NCBI RefSeq assembly: GCF_900497595.1
Contig: NZ_UFQO01000003.1
Coordinates: 373,532 to 437,531, forward strand
DNA: 64,000 nt
Source: Treponema pectinovorum
Lineage (GTDB): Bacteria; Spirochaetota; Spirochaetia; Treponematales; Treponemataceae
Direction: 5' to 3'
Part shown: piece after piece, positions 25,209-33,740 of the stretch
Layout of the letters: every line of letters starts with the position of its first letter
Numbering within the stretch: position 1 is the first letter of the stretch
Position numbers and translations under genes: made by a program
The notes under the pieces: generated by a model
What the model was told of the DNA's origin: nothing
Database searches by the model: none
Seen by the model: only the letters and a program-made list of their open reading frames with translations

Positions 25209-27680
25209 ATGAGGATTGCATTAGCAGGAAACCCTAACTCTGGTAAGACAACATTGTTCAATGCACTTACAGGTTCAAATCAGTTTGTAGGAAACTGGCC
25301 TGGAGTTACTGTTGAAAAAAAAGAAGGAACTCTAAAGTCAAAAAAAGATGTTACAATAACGGACCTTCCAGGAATTTATTCTCTTTCTCCATATACGTTA
25401 GAAGAAGTTGTTTCTCGAAATTACCTTATTGATGAATGTCCAGACGGAATTTTAAACATTGTCGACGGAACAAACCTCGAACGAAACCTTTATCTTACAA
25501 CTCAACTGATTGAACTTGGCATTCCTATGGTAATCGCCATAAACATGATGGATGTTGTAAAAAAGAACGGCGACAAAATTGATATTAAAGAACTGTCTGA
25601 ACGTTTAGGATGCAGAATCATAGAAATTTCTGCTTTAAAAGGCACTGGTGTAAAAGATGCTGCCGAAGCGATAATCGAAGAAGCTACAAAAGGCTCAAAA
25701 ATTCCGAATCACACTTTTGGAGGAGTTATTGAGCATTCTTTGGCACATATTGAAGAAGCATTCCTCCACGAAATGCCAGACGATAAACAGCGCTGGTATG
25801 CTATTAAGATTTTTGAACGCGATAGCAAAATCATAAAAAAATTGAATATTCCTGCGGATAAACTTGCTCATATTGAAAAAGACATTGCAGCTGCAGAAAA
25901 GGAACTTGATGACGATTCAGAATCTTTAATTACAAATGCTCGCTATGTTTACATCGCTGAACTTTTAAAAGGCATCTATAAAAAAGGCAACGAAGGTTCG
26001 CTTACAACTTCCGATAAAATTGACCGCGTAGTTACAAACCGCTTCCTTGCGCTTCCTATTTTTGCGCTTGTAATGTGGCTTGTTTATTACGTTTCGATGG
26101 TTACAGTTGGAGCGGCAGCAACAGACTGGGCAAACGATGGTCTTTTTGGCGACGGCTTCCATCTTTTTGGAATTGGAAACCAGCAATACGAAGAGGCAGC
26201 CGAAGATTATGGCAACACAGACGACATAATCAATTCGTTTATAGAGCTTGCTGCAACAAAAGGTGTTGATACAGAAGAGCTTGCTGCTAAACTTGACCCA
26301 GAGTCAGAAACTTACGATGTTGATTCTGCTGTTGACGGATTAAAAGAACTCGATTCAACTTTTGAAGATTCAGATACTGTAAAGTATGTGATTGTTGATG
26401 AAGAAACTTTGGAAACTTCCGAAGAAGAAGCTACTAAAAAAGATTTTGAAGACGCTATCGAAAAGCTTGCTCAATACAAAGGTGCCCCAGATCCAGCAGA
26501 TTATGGAATTTGGGTTTCTGGTATTCCACCTCTAGTAGAAAGTGGTCTTGATTTTATTGGCTGTGCAGATTGGTTAAAAGGTCTTATCCTTGATGGAATT
26601 ATCGCCGGCGTTGGCGCGGTTTTAGGATTTGTTCCGCAGATGTTTGTTCTTTTCATCTTCCTCGCTTTCCTCGAAGCGTGTGGTTACATGGCAAGAATCG
26701 CGTTCATAATGGACAGAATTTTCCGCCGTTTTGGACTTTCTGGAAAATCATTCATCCCAATGCTCATCGGTACAGGTTGTGGCGTTCCAGGAGTTATGGC
26801 AAGCCGCACTATAGAAAATGAACGCGATCGCCGCATGACAATAATGACAACTACATTTATCCCTTGTGGTGCAAAAGTTCCATTTATCGCAATGATTGCA
26901 GGAGCGATTTTTGGTGGTTCTGCTGTTATTGCAACTTCCGCATACTTTATCGGCGTTGCAGCGATAATCGTTTCTGGAATCATGCTCAAAAAAACAAAGA
27001 TGTTCTCTGGCGACCCAGCTCCATTTGTAATGGAACTTCCAGCTTATCACATGCCAACAGTTGGAAACGTTTTGCGCTCAATGTGGGAACGCGGATGGTC
27101 ATTCATTAAAAAAGCAGGAACTATCATTCTCCTTTCAACGATATTCGTATGGTTTACTTCGTTCTTTGGTTGGGTAGACGGTCATTTTGGGATGCTCGCA
27201 GAAGACCAAATGGATGCAAGTATACTCGCAAGAATCGGAAGTGCAATTTGCTGGATATTCAGTCCGCTCGGCTGGGGAAACTGGCAGGCAACAGTTGCTT
27301 CTATCACAGGTCTTGTCGCAAAGGAAAATATTGTAGGAACAATGGGTATTCTCTATGGTGGAGCAGAAACTTACACAAATATGGCTCTTGCATTCACAAG
27401 AATCAGCGGAATGTCGTTCTTAGTATTCAATCTTTTGTGTGCGCCATGTTTTGCTGCAATTGGTGCAATCAAACGCGAAATGAACAATGCAAGGTGGACT
27501 TTGATTGCCGTTGGTTACCAGTGTGGATTTGCATACGTAGTAAGTTTGATGATAAATCAAATTGGAAACGCGTTTACAAACAATCTCAACATTGTAGGAC
27601 TTGTAGTTGCAGTGGCAATTTTTGCAACAATGTGTTGGTTGCTCTTTAGACCTGCAAAAAATTACGCAAGCGCTAAATAA
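25209..27680 (+). CDS. feoB: Ferrous iron transport GTPase/permease
   Basis: An 823-residue inner-membrane Fe(II) transporter. The N-terminal G domain has G1 GNPNSGKTT (residues 7-15), G3 DLPG, G4 NMMD and G5 SALKG. The permease half contains the two Gate motifs: FIPMLIGTGCGVPGVMASRT, and later NLLCAPCFAAIGAIKRE. Between the first membrane helix (about residue 290) and the first gate domain there is an acidic insertion of roughly 110 residues (about 320-430), rich in Asp and Glu. E. coli FeoB lacks a comparable segment. Its topology suggests exposure outside the cytoplasm. GGAGG lies before the ATG. Downstream is a Cys-rich small protein. Confidence 0.92.
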   Translation: MRIALAGNPNSGKTTLFNALTGSNQFVGNWPGVTVEKKEGTLKSKKDVTITDLPGIYSLSPYTLEEVVSRNYLIDECPDGILNIVDGTNLERNLYLTTQLIELGIPMVIAINMMDVVKKNGDKIDIKELSERLGCRIIEISALKGTGVKDAAEAIIEEATKGSKIPNHTFGGVIEHSLAHIEEAFLHEMPDDKQRWYAIKIFERDSKIIKKLNIPADKLAHIEKDIAAAEKELDDDSESLITNARYVYIAELLKGIYKKGNEGSLTTSDKIDRVVTNRFLALPIFALVMWLVYYVSMVTVGAAATDWANDGLFGDGFHLFGIGNQQYEEAAEDYGNTDDIINSFIELAATKGVDTEELAAKLDPESETYDVDSAVDGLKELDSTFEDSDTVKYVIVDEETLETSEEEATKKDFEDAIEKLAQYKGAPDPADYGIWVSGIPPLVESGLDFIGCADWLKGLILDGIIAGVGAVLGFVPQMFVLFIFLAFLEACGYMARIAFIMDRIFRRFGLSGKSFIPMLIGTGCGVPGVMASRTIENERDRRMTIMTTTFIPCGAKVPFIAMIAGAIFGGSAVIATSAYFIGVAAIIVSGIMLKKTKMFSGDPAPFVMELPAYHMPTVGNVLRSMWERGWSFIKKAGTIILLSTIFVWFTSFFGWVDGHFGMLAEDQMDASILARIGSAICWIFSPLGWGNWQATVASITGLVAKENIVGTMGILYGGAETYTNMALAFTRISGMSFLVFNLLCAPCFAAIGAIKREMNNARWTLIAVGYQCGFAYVVSLMINQIGNAFTNNLNIVGLVVAVAIFATMCWLLFRPAKNYASAK

Positions 27681-27703
27681 AGTTCAAATATAGGAGGCTG
27701 TTT

Positions 27704-27853
27704 ATGATAGGAACAATCGTTATAAGCGCAGTATTGGTGCTTATAGTTGCTTCAATAATCATAAAATTGATTGTAAACAAGAAAAAGGGCAAATCGTCTT
27801 GTGGCTGCGGATGCGGTTGCGGCGGGGGCTGTTCTTCTTGCCATGCAGAGTAG
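27704..27853 (+). CDS. FeoB-associated Cys-rich membrane peptide
   Basis: A 49-residue peptide with one N-terminal membrane helix (about residues 3-23), a lysine patch, and a C-terminal run of Cys-Gly pairs: SCGCGCGCGGGCSSCH, with six Cys. This matches the FeoB-associated Cys-rich membrane protein family (Pfam FeoB_associated), small proteins usually encoded right after feoB. AGGAGG (27692-27697) is at ideal spacing. The gap after feoB is 23 bp, so it is co-transcribed. It may pass or sense metal at FeoB; this is an inference from the family context. Confidence 0.85.
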   Translation: MIGTIVISAVLVLIVASIIIKLIVNKKKGKSSCGCGCGCGGGCSSCHAE

Positions 27854-27880
27854 CAATATTTAAAAACAGAACTTGTAGGG

Positions 27881-28070
27881 CACTACCCTTTGCACTTAGA
27901 ATTTATTCCAAGTGCAAAAAAGATTGTTGTTATTCAAGTTTTTGTTTTGATATTGCAATTAAACACAGTGCAAAGGGTCGCTATGTCCGCCCTTTCGCTG
28001 TCGCTACATTCTGGCTCGCATATATGCTCGCCAGAACTTACGGGGCTCCCAGCGCTAGTGCAGGGAGCTT
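27881..28070. repeat. Mosaic intergenic repeat, copy C, with nested inverted repeats
   Basis: A 300-bp gap between the FeoB-associated gene and the toxin-antitoxin pair. ACCCTTTGCACT (27885-27896) can pair with AAGTGCAAA (27910-27918) or, over 12 bp, with AGTGCAAAGGGT (27967-27978). The right part contains TCGCTATGTCCGCCC and CGGGGCTCCCAGCGCT (28041-28056), the latter identical to 59471-59486. No protein-like frame is present. Confidence 0.65.
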
Positions 28071-28164
28071 TTTTATTACCAGCATTTTTTGATATTTCAT
28101 GCTAAAATAGGCACAGAACAACATAAATTTGCTATAAAAAGGTCAATTTTTCATGGAGAATGCA

Positions 28165-28365
28165 ATGCCGTATGATACTTTAGAAAAAAAAATAGAATTA
28201 TTGCCAGCACAGTATCAGCAGGAAGTTATAGATTTTGTAGATTTTTTGCTTACTCGGCCACATCCTGCTAAAAAGTCTATTGATGTTGCTATTGAAGAGC
28301 TAAAAAACGGTGAATATGATACATACTCAAGTTTTGATGATTTTTTACAAGAGATTGAAAAATGA
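28165..28365 (+). CDS. Antitoxin of a YafQ-type toxin-antitoxin module (DUF2281-like)
   Basis: A 66-residue protein starting MPYDTLEKKIELLPAQYQQEVIDFVDFLL, the DUF2281 pattern, followed by an acidic C-terminal tail typical of toxin-neutralising regions. An ATG at 28153 is also in frame, but GGAG (28155-28158) lies inside that start and 6 nt before ATG 28165, so the latter is preferred. Its stop overlaps the toxin ATG (ATGA). It presumably binds the toxin and represses the pair's promoter. Confidence 0.75.
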   Translation: MPYDTLEKKIELLPAQYQQEVIDFVDFLLTRPHPAKKSIDVAIEELKNGEYDTYSSFDDFLQEIEK

Positions 28366-28643
28366 AGCGTGAACTTCATATTACAAAAAGTTTTAAGACT
28401 GACATCAAAAAGTTAAATAAAAAAGAAATACAAGATACTCGCAATATTGTATTAAAACTCCAAAATGATGAAATCCTTGAAAAAAGATTTAAAGACCATG
28501 CACTGCACGGAAATTATGAGGGATTTCGAGAATGTCATGTTCATCCAGATTTGCTGTTAGTCTATAAAAAAGCGGAAACAAATGATATTTACATCTTATC
28601 TCTGCTTAGAATAAATCCACATGCAAATATATTTGATATGTAA
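28362..28643 (+). CDS. YafQ-family mRNA-interferase toxin
   Basis: A 93-residue RelE-superfamily toxin of the YafQ branch. The segment LHGNYEGFRECHVHPDLLLVYKK matches the YafQ core, and RINPHANIF matches the C-terminal RTGSHSxLF. His and Asp residues corresponding to the YafQ catalytic set are visible (CHVHPD, and the late His). The Trp found after Asp in E. coli YafQ is Leu here. It cleaves ribosome-bound mRNA when freed from its antitoxin, according to the family. Translational coupling to the antitoxin by ATGA is normal for these modules. Confidence 0.8.
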   Translation: MKRELHITKSFKTDIKKLNKKEIQDTRNIVLKLQNDEILEKRFKDHALHGNYEGFRECHVHPDLLLVYKKAETNDIYILSLLRINPHANIFDM

Positions 28644-28698
28644 AAAACTCTTCAATAAAATCCAATCGCTCCTTTAAAATCCGTGCTAAAATGCTCTC

Positions 28699-29388
28699 AT
28701 GAAAAGAATTCTAGAAACCCTTTACAAGTACCAAGATTCTAAAATTGCAGATTTTAATGCAAAACTCATCCCCAATGTTCCTCGCGAATTGTTTATTGGG
28801 GTTAGAACTCCTATGTACAAAAAAATTGTCAAAGAAATTTCTTTGTCTGCAAATGACGAAGTCAGCGGTTTTATGAACGAATTGCCACATTCTTTTTTTG
28901 AAGAGAATTTTTTGCATTCTGTTTTTATTTCTAAAATCGAAGACTTTGACGAATGGGTGCGTGCTTGCGAGGCTTTTTTCCCTTTTATCGATAATTGGGC
29001 TGTAAGCGATAGCATGGATTCTAAAATTCTAAAGCAAAATCACGAAAAGCTTATTTTAAAAATTCGCGAGTGGATTTTAAGCGAAAAGCCTTACACTATG
29101 CGAATTGCGATGCTTTTTCTTAAAAAAGAATTTCTTGAAGAAGATTTTAAAAGCGAATACCTTGATTGGGTTTGCGACATTCAAAGTTCTGAATACTATG
29201 TGAATATGATGAGGGCTTGGCTTTTTGCGGATGCTCTTGTTAAACAGTGGGATTGTGCTCTTGATTTTTTGCAAAAGAAAAAACTCGACAGGTGGACTCA
29301 CAACAAAGCGATACAAAAAGCAAGAGAGAGTTTTAGAATTGATTCAGATAAAAAAGAATTCTTGAATTCGCTCAAAATTAAAAAATAG
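28699..29388 (+). CDS. DNA alkylation repair (AlkD/AlkC-like HEAT) protein
   Basis: A 229-residue all-helical protein. Segments such as NVPRELFIGVRTPMYKKIVKEI, VRACEAFFPFIDNWAVSDSMDSKIL and NKAIQKARESFRIDSDKKEFL fit the COG4912 AlkD-like HEAT-repeat family. The family removes or binds alkylated bases; some members have other roles. ATG 28699 follows TAAAAT (28687-28692) by 6 nt, so it probably has a leaderless transcript. No good -35 box is seen. The gene stands alone between the toxin-antitoxin pair and the topoisomerase genes. Confidence 0.78.
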   Translation: MKRILETLYKYQDSKIADFNAKLIPNVPRELFIGVRTPMYKKIVKEISLSANDEVSGFMNELPHSFFEENFLHSVFISKIEDFDEWVRACEAFFPFIDNWAVSDSMDSKILKQNHEKLILKIREWILSEKPYTMRIAMLFLKKEFLEEDFKSEYLDWVCDIQSSEYYVNMMRAWLFADALVKQWDCALDFLQKKKLDRWTHNKAIQKARESFRIDSDKKEFLNSLKIKK

Positions 29389-29409
29389 TTTTTATGTGTT
29401 GTATTATAT

Positions 29410-29612
29410 GTTGCCCCTTGCAAGGACAAAAGCAAAAGCGATTGTAGGGGTGAGCGCAAGCGAAAACAAACGCAAGCAGTGGCAAAAATTTTAACTGGCT
29501 GCTTTTTGCAAAAAAATTGAAAATCTGATTTTTATGCTTGCGTTTGGTCGAAGCCGTAAGGCGTAGCCCCGAAAAGCGCGGTCTGCTTTGCAGATTTGCC
29601 CTAAGCCTTGAG
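29410..29612. repeat. Mosaic intergenic repeat, copy G
   Basis: A GC-richer gap before parE. AAACGCAAGCA (29468-29478) and TGCTTGCGTTT (29535-29545) form a perfect 11-bp inverted repeat enclosing GGCTGCTTTTTGC. It continues with GCCGTAAGGCGTAGCCCCG and a small TCTGC/GCAGA hairpin. The frame extending upstream of parE runs through this block and is not protein-like, so it is non-coding. Confidence 0.5.
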
Positions 29613-29636
29613 ACATCGCAAAAATCCCATTATAGT
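29608..29636 (+). promoter_or_regulatory. Promoter of parE-parC (leaderless type)
   Basis: TTGAGA (29608-29613), a 17-nt spacer and TATAGT (29631-29636), with ATG 29643 six nt later. This decides the parE start, since the longer open frame from 29538 would place coding sequence over the promoter. Confidence 0.6.
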
Positions 29637-29642
29637 AGTCTT

Positions 29643-31772
29643 ATGGGTGGAAAATCAGAATTGAATGCCAAGGTGGCGGAAAAACCTGCTGCTAAAAAGA
29701 GTGCCACAAAAACGGCTGGCGATAAAAAATCGGTTGAAAAATCAAAAGAAAAAAAATCTAAATCTAAAAAGCCTGTTGCAGGCATTGATGAAACTGGAAC
29801 TTTTAGAGCGTGGGACAACGCTAAGACAAAGGCTACTCCTAAAAAGGTTGAAGAAAAAACTCCTGTAAAACGCGGAACCACTGCTGAGCAGGCGGCAAAA
29901 AATCTCGCTCATGCAAAATCGATAGACCCTTCGCTTAAAAATGATGGGAAAAAGCTTGCCGCATACGACGATTCTCAAATTAAACACTTGGACGCACTGG
30001 AGCATATCCGCTTGCGCTCTGGTATGTACATCGGTCGGCTTGGCGACGGCTCTAATCAAAACGACGGCATCTATGTGCTTTTAAAAGAGATAATAGACAA
30101 TTCGATTGACGAGTTTATAGTTGGTTTTGGAGAGAGAATCGATATTCAGATAATGGACAACAGGGTTAAAGTTCGCGACTATGGGCGTGGAATTCCTTTG
30201 GGCAAGGTTGTTGAATGCGTGAGTCAGATTAACACCGGTGCAAAATACAACGACGATGTTTTTCAATTTTCTGTCGGAATGAACGGCGTTGGCACCAAGG
30301 CAGTAAATGCGCTTTCTTCATTTTTTAAGGTTATTGCGATTCGCGACGGACATGCAACAGAGGCGATTTTTGAACGCGGCAAATTGATTTCTGAAAAGAA
30401 AAACATAAAACTCCCAAAGCCGATGAAGAACGGAACTTATTTTGAATTTGTTCCAGATGAAGAAATTTTTGGCAAATATTCGTTTAACATGGAGTTTGTT
30501 GAAAGGCGACTCTGGAATTATGCTTATCTGAACACGGGGCTAAAACTCTCTCTTAACGGGCAGATTTTTGAAAGTCAAAATGGACTTTTAGACCTTTTGC
30601 AAAAAGAGTTGGATTCCGACACGATATATCCTATCGGCTCGTACACAGGCGCTCATCTTCAGTTTGCGTTTAGTCATACAAATGCGTATGGCGAAAATTA
30701 TTTTTCTTTTGTAAACGGACAATACACGAGCGACGGCGGAACTCATCTTGCGGCATTTAAAGAAGGCTTTATAAAGGGTGTTAACGAGTTTTTTCAGGAA
30801 AATTATAAGTCGGAAGATATAAGAGAAGGAATTACGGCGGCGGTTTTAGTAAAGGTAAAAGACCCTATATTTGAAAGCCAGACAAAAAATAAACTTGGCA
30901 ACACCGATATAAGAGCGTGGATTGTTGGCGAAGTTCAGTCTGGGCTAGATGACTGGCTGCATAAAAATCCAAAAGCGGCGGAAATGCTGCAAAAAAAGAT
31001 TGAAGCCAACGAAAAATTGCGTACCGAGTTGAGCCTTGTAAAAAAAGAAGCAAAAGAAGCGGCAAAAAAGGTTAGCATTCGAATCCCAAAACTCGACGAT
31101 TGTCGTTTTCATTTGGAAGACGGAACCAAAGGCGAAAATTCCATGATTTTTATTACGGAAGGAAATTCCGCGTCTGGCGTTATGACCCACAGTCGCGATG
31201 CAAATTTTCAGGCGATTTTTTCTCTTCGCGGAAAGCCAGAAAATATGTACGGCAAAAAACAGACCGATATTTATAAAAACGATGAGCTTTATCAGTTGAT
31301 GATGGCACTTGGAATTGAAACTTCTGTCGAAAATCTAAAATATTCAAAGATTGTAATTGCAACCGATGCCGATAACGACGGTTTCCATATCAGGAATCTC
31401 GTTTTAACGTTTTTTCTTGGATATTTTGAAGAACTGGTGACCAATGGCCGCGTTTGGATTTTGGAAACTCCACTTTTTAGGGTACGTACAAAAAAAGAAA
31501 ATATATATTGTTATTCAGAACTTGAACGAGATAAAGCGCAGCAAAAATTGGGCAAAAATTGCGAAACCAGTCGCTTTAAAGGTTTGGGAGAGATAAATCC
31601 TTCGGAATTTAGGCAGTTTATTGCCCCCGAAACGATGCATTTAACTCCAGTTGAAGTGAGTCAATTAAAACTGATTCCTGAACTGCTCGCATTTTACATG
31701 GGCAAAAATACTCCAGAAAGGCGAAGTTTTATTGAACAGCACCTTTTGTCAAATTCAGAAATCGACGTATAA
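29643..31772 (+). CDS. parE: DNA topoisomerase IV subunit B
   Basis: A type IIA topoisomerase ATPase subunit of about 709 residues from ATG 29643. The first roughly 105 residues are a Lys/Ala/Ser-rich low-complexity extension. The GHKL ATPase domain follows (HIRLRSGMYIG, EIIDNSIDEF, VRDYGRGIP, GMNGVGTKAVNAL). The Toprim domain has TEGNSASG, where classic GyrB has EGDSAGG, and ATDADNDGFHIRNLVLTFF. The segment SRDANFQAIFSLRGKPENMYG resembles the ParE form found in Bacteroidetes and spirochaetes rather than GyrB. The subunit pairs with ParC, encoded 26 bp downstream, to decatenate chromosomes. Assignment as topoisomerase IV rather than gyrase rests on these motifs and the partner's reduced C-terminus. 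Confidence 0.85.
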   Translation: MGGKSELNAKVAEKPAAKKSATKTAGDKKSVEKSKEKKSKSKKPVAGIDETGTFRAWDNAKTKATPKKVEEKTPVKRGTTAEQAAKNLAHAKSIDPSLKNDGKKLAAYDDSQIKHLDALEHIRLRSGMYIGRLGDGSNQNDGIYVLLKEIIDNSIDEFIVGFGERIDIQIMDNRVKVRDYGRGIPLGKVVECVSQINTGAKYNDDVFQFSVGMNGVGTKAVNALSSFFKVIAIRDGHATEAIFERGKLISEKKNIKLPKPMKNGTYFEFVPDEEIFGKYSFNMEFVERRLWNYAYLNTGLKLSLNGQIFESQNGLLDLLQKELDSDTIYPIGSYTGAHLQFAFSHTNAYGENYFSFVNGQYTSDGGTHLAAFKEGFIKGVNEFFQENYKSEDIREGITAAVLVKVKDPIFESQTKNKLGNTDIRAWIVGEVQSGLDDWLHKNPKAAEMLQKKIEANEKLRTELSLVKKEAKEAAKKVSIRIPKLDDCRFHLEDGTKGENSMIFITEGNSASGVMTHSRDANFQAIFSLRGKPENMYGKKQTDIYKNDELYQLMMALGIETSVENLKYSKIVIATDADNDGFHIRNLVLTFFLGYFEELVTNGRVWILETPLFRVRTKKENIYCYSELERDKAQQKLGKNCETSRFKGLGEINPSEFRQFIAPETMHLTPVEVSQLKLIPELLAFYMGKNTPERRSFIEQHLLSNSEIDV

Positions 31773-31798
31773 AAAAAGCACTCATAATAGAGGGAAAA

Positions 31799-33739
31799 AT
31801 GGCATTTGTAAAAAATCTTTTTGATAAAAATTTTATTGAATACGCTTCTTATGTAATTCGCGACAGAGCGATTCCAGATTTGGAAGACGGATTAAAACCT
31901 GTTCAAAGGCGAATCATGCACACTCTTTTTGAAGTTGATGACGGATATTTTCAGAAGGTGAGTTTTATAGTTGGGCGAACGATGAAGTATCATCCTCATG
32001 GCGATGCTTCTATTTACGGAGCGCTTGTAAATCTTGCAAACAAAGAAATCTTTATAGAAAAACAGGGTAACTTTGGGAATAAATTTACAGGCGACGGTCC
32101 TTCTGCTGGTCGTTATATAGAAAGTCGTGTTCATCCTCTTGCAAAAGATTTTCTGGTTATAAATCCCAACATAACGCATTATATTCCAAATTATGACGGT
32201 CGCGACAAAGAGCCAGAAGTCTATCGCGCAAAAATTCCTCTGGTTTTGATTATGGGCGCGGAAGGTATTGCGGTTGGAATGAGCACAAAAATTCTTCCAT
32301 ACAATATAAAAGAAGTTTTGCAAGCGGAAATAAAATGTTTAAAAGGCGAAAAATTCCAAATCTATCCAGATTCGTCTACAGGCGGTTTGATTGATGTTTC
32401 TTCTTACAACGACGGAAATGGAAAAATAATAACTCGCGCAAAGTTTGACACAAGCGATGAGAAGAAAATTATCATCACCGAACTTCCTTTGGATACAAAC
32501 GCAAAAGACCTTTTGACATCAATCGACAACGCTTATAAGGCAGGCAAAATCAAAATAAGTTCTGTAGATAACTTTACGACCGACCACTGTTGTATCGAAA
32601 TAAAACTTCCGAGGGGAGTTTATGCAAACGACGTTGTGGATTCTCTTTATGCCTACACCGACTGCGAAAAGACAATTTCATGTCAAATGCTTGTGATAAA
32701 AGACAATATGCCGGTTTCGATGACTGCGACTCAAATCATCGACTTTTATTCAAAAAAATTGACTCTCATAATAAAAGACGAGCTTGAATACGAGCGTTCC
32801 CAACTCACCGAAAAATTGCACATCCGCACGCTTGAGAGGATTTTTATAGAAGAGCGAATTTATAAATCTATAGAAACGAAAAAAACTCAGGAAGATGTTA
32901 CAAAAGCTGTTTACAAGGGATTTGTTCCTTTTAAAGATGAGCTTGTGCGAGAGATTACAGATGAAGATGTAGAACATCTTTTGCAAATTCCTATAAGGAG
33001 AATCTCGCTTTACGACATAAATAAAAATCGTGCAGAAGTTCAGGCGATAAATGCACGTTTAAAAGAGATTGTAAAACTTTTAAAGAATTTAACGGCTTGT
33101 GCAATCGGTTATCTTGAAACAATGCTCGAAAAGTTCAATTCATTTTCGCCTGCGCTCTTGGAACGAAAAACACAGATAAAGAGCTTTTCTGCTGTCGATG
33201 TAAAAGCGGTTGCAAAATCGGATTTAAGCCTGCGTTACGACGAAAAAGGCTATCTTGGAACTGCGGTTTCTGGTGGTCAGGAATTGCGCAAGGTTTCTGC
33301 GTTTGACAGAATTCTCGTGATGAGACGCAATGGAATGTATACGGTTTGCGATGTTCCTCAAAAAATGTTTGTCGATAAAGAACTCTTTTTTTGCGAAGTT
33401 GCGGATAAAGAGATTATCAATAAGATTTTGTTTACGGTTATATTCCGCGATCCTGAAACAAAATTTTGCTATATAAAGCGATGCAGAATAATCAGCTGGA
33501 TAATGAACAGGGATTATTTTATCGCTCCAGACGGAATGGAAGTTTTGCACATAGATACAAGAGAAAAATTCTCGTTCACGCTCAATTACGAAAAAAAGCC
33601 ACGGATTAAAATCTTAGAAGAGAAATTTAAAGCTGGTGATTTTGAAGAAAAAGGCTTAAAAACTTTGGGCGTTAGATTGTGTACAAAGGAAGTTGATTCG
33701 GTTAAAGTAGACGGCGCACAGATGGAGTTATTTAATTAA
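31799..33739 (+). CDS. parC: DNA topoisomerase IV subunit A
   Basis: A 646-residue DNA cleavage and religation subunit. The winged-helix and tower domains start with FIEYASYVIRDRAIPDLEDGLKPVQRRI. The active-site tyrosine is Tyr106 in GPSAGRYIESR. The helix KYHPHGDASIYGALVNLA is typical. The protein ends after a short C-terminal domain (about residues 480-646). No GyrA box (QRRGGKG) is seen, which argues for topoisomerase IV and against gyrase. It is expressed with parE. Confidence 0.86.
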   Translation: MAFVKNLFDKNFIEYASYVIRDRAIPDLEDGLKPVQRRIMHTLFEVDDGYFQKVSFIVGRTMKYHPHGDASIYGALVNLANKEIFIEKQGNFGNKFTGDGPSAGRYIESRVHPLAKDFLVINPNITHYIPNYDGRDKEPEVYRAKIPLVLIMGAEGIAVGMSTKILPYNIKEVLQAEIKCLKGEKFQIYPDSSTGGLIDVSSYNDGNGKIITRAKFDTSDEKKIIITELPLDTNAKDLLTSIDNAYKAGKIKISSVDNFTTDHCCIEIKLPRGVYANDVVDSLYAYTDCEKTISCQMLVIKDNMPVSMTATQIIDFYSKKLTLIIKDELEYERSQLTEKLHIRTLERIFIEERIYKSIETKKTQEDVTKAVYKGFVPFKDELVREITDEDVEHLLQIPIRRISLYDINKNRAEVQAINARLKEIVKLLKNLTACAIGYLETMLEKFNSFSPALLERKTQIKSFSAVDVKAVAKSDLSLRYDEKGYLGTAVSGGQELRKVSAFDRILVMRRNGMYTVCDVPQKMFVDKELFFCEVADKEIINKILFTVIFRDPETKFCYIKRCRIISWIMNRDYFIAPDGMEVLHIDTREKFSFTLNYEKKPRIKILEEKFKAGDFEEKGLKTLGVRLCTKEVDSVKVDGAQMELFN

Positions 33740-33740
33740 A

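Noticed and set aside
27799-28105. Open frames in the gap after the FeoB-associated gene
   Set aside because: No Shine-Dalgarno sequence, and composition reflects inverted repeats shared with other intergenic gaps.
29538-29642. Longer parE start at 29538
   Set aside because: It would place coding sequence over a mosaic repeat and the promoter; ATG 29643 follows the -10 box by 6 nt.
29630-29881. Minus-strand frame over the parE N-terminus
   Set aside because: Antisense shadow of the Lys-rich low-complexity region.
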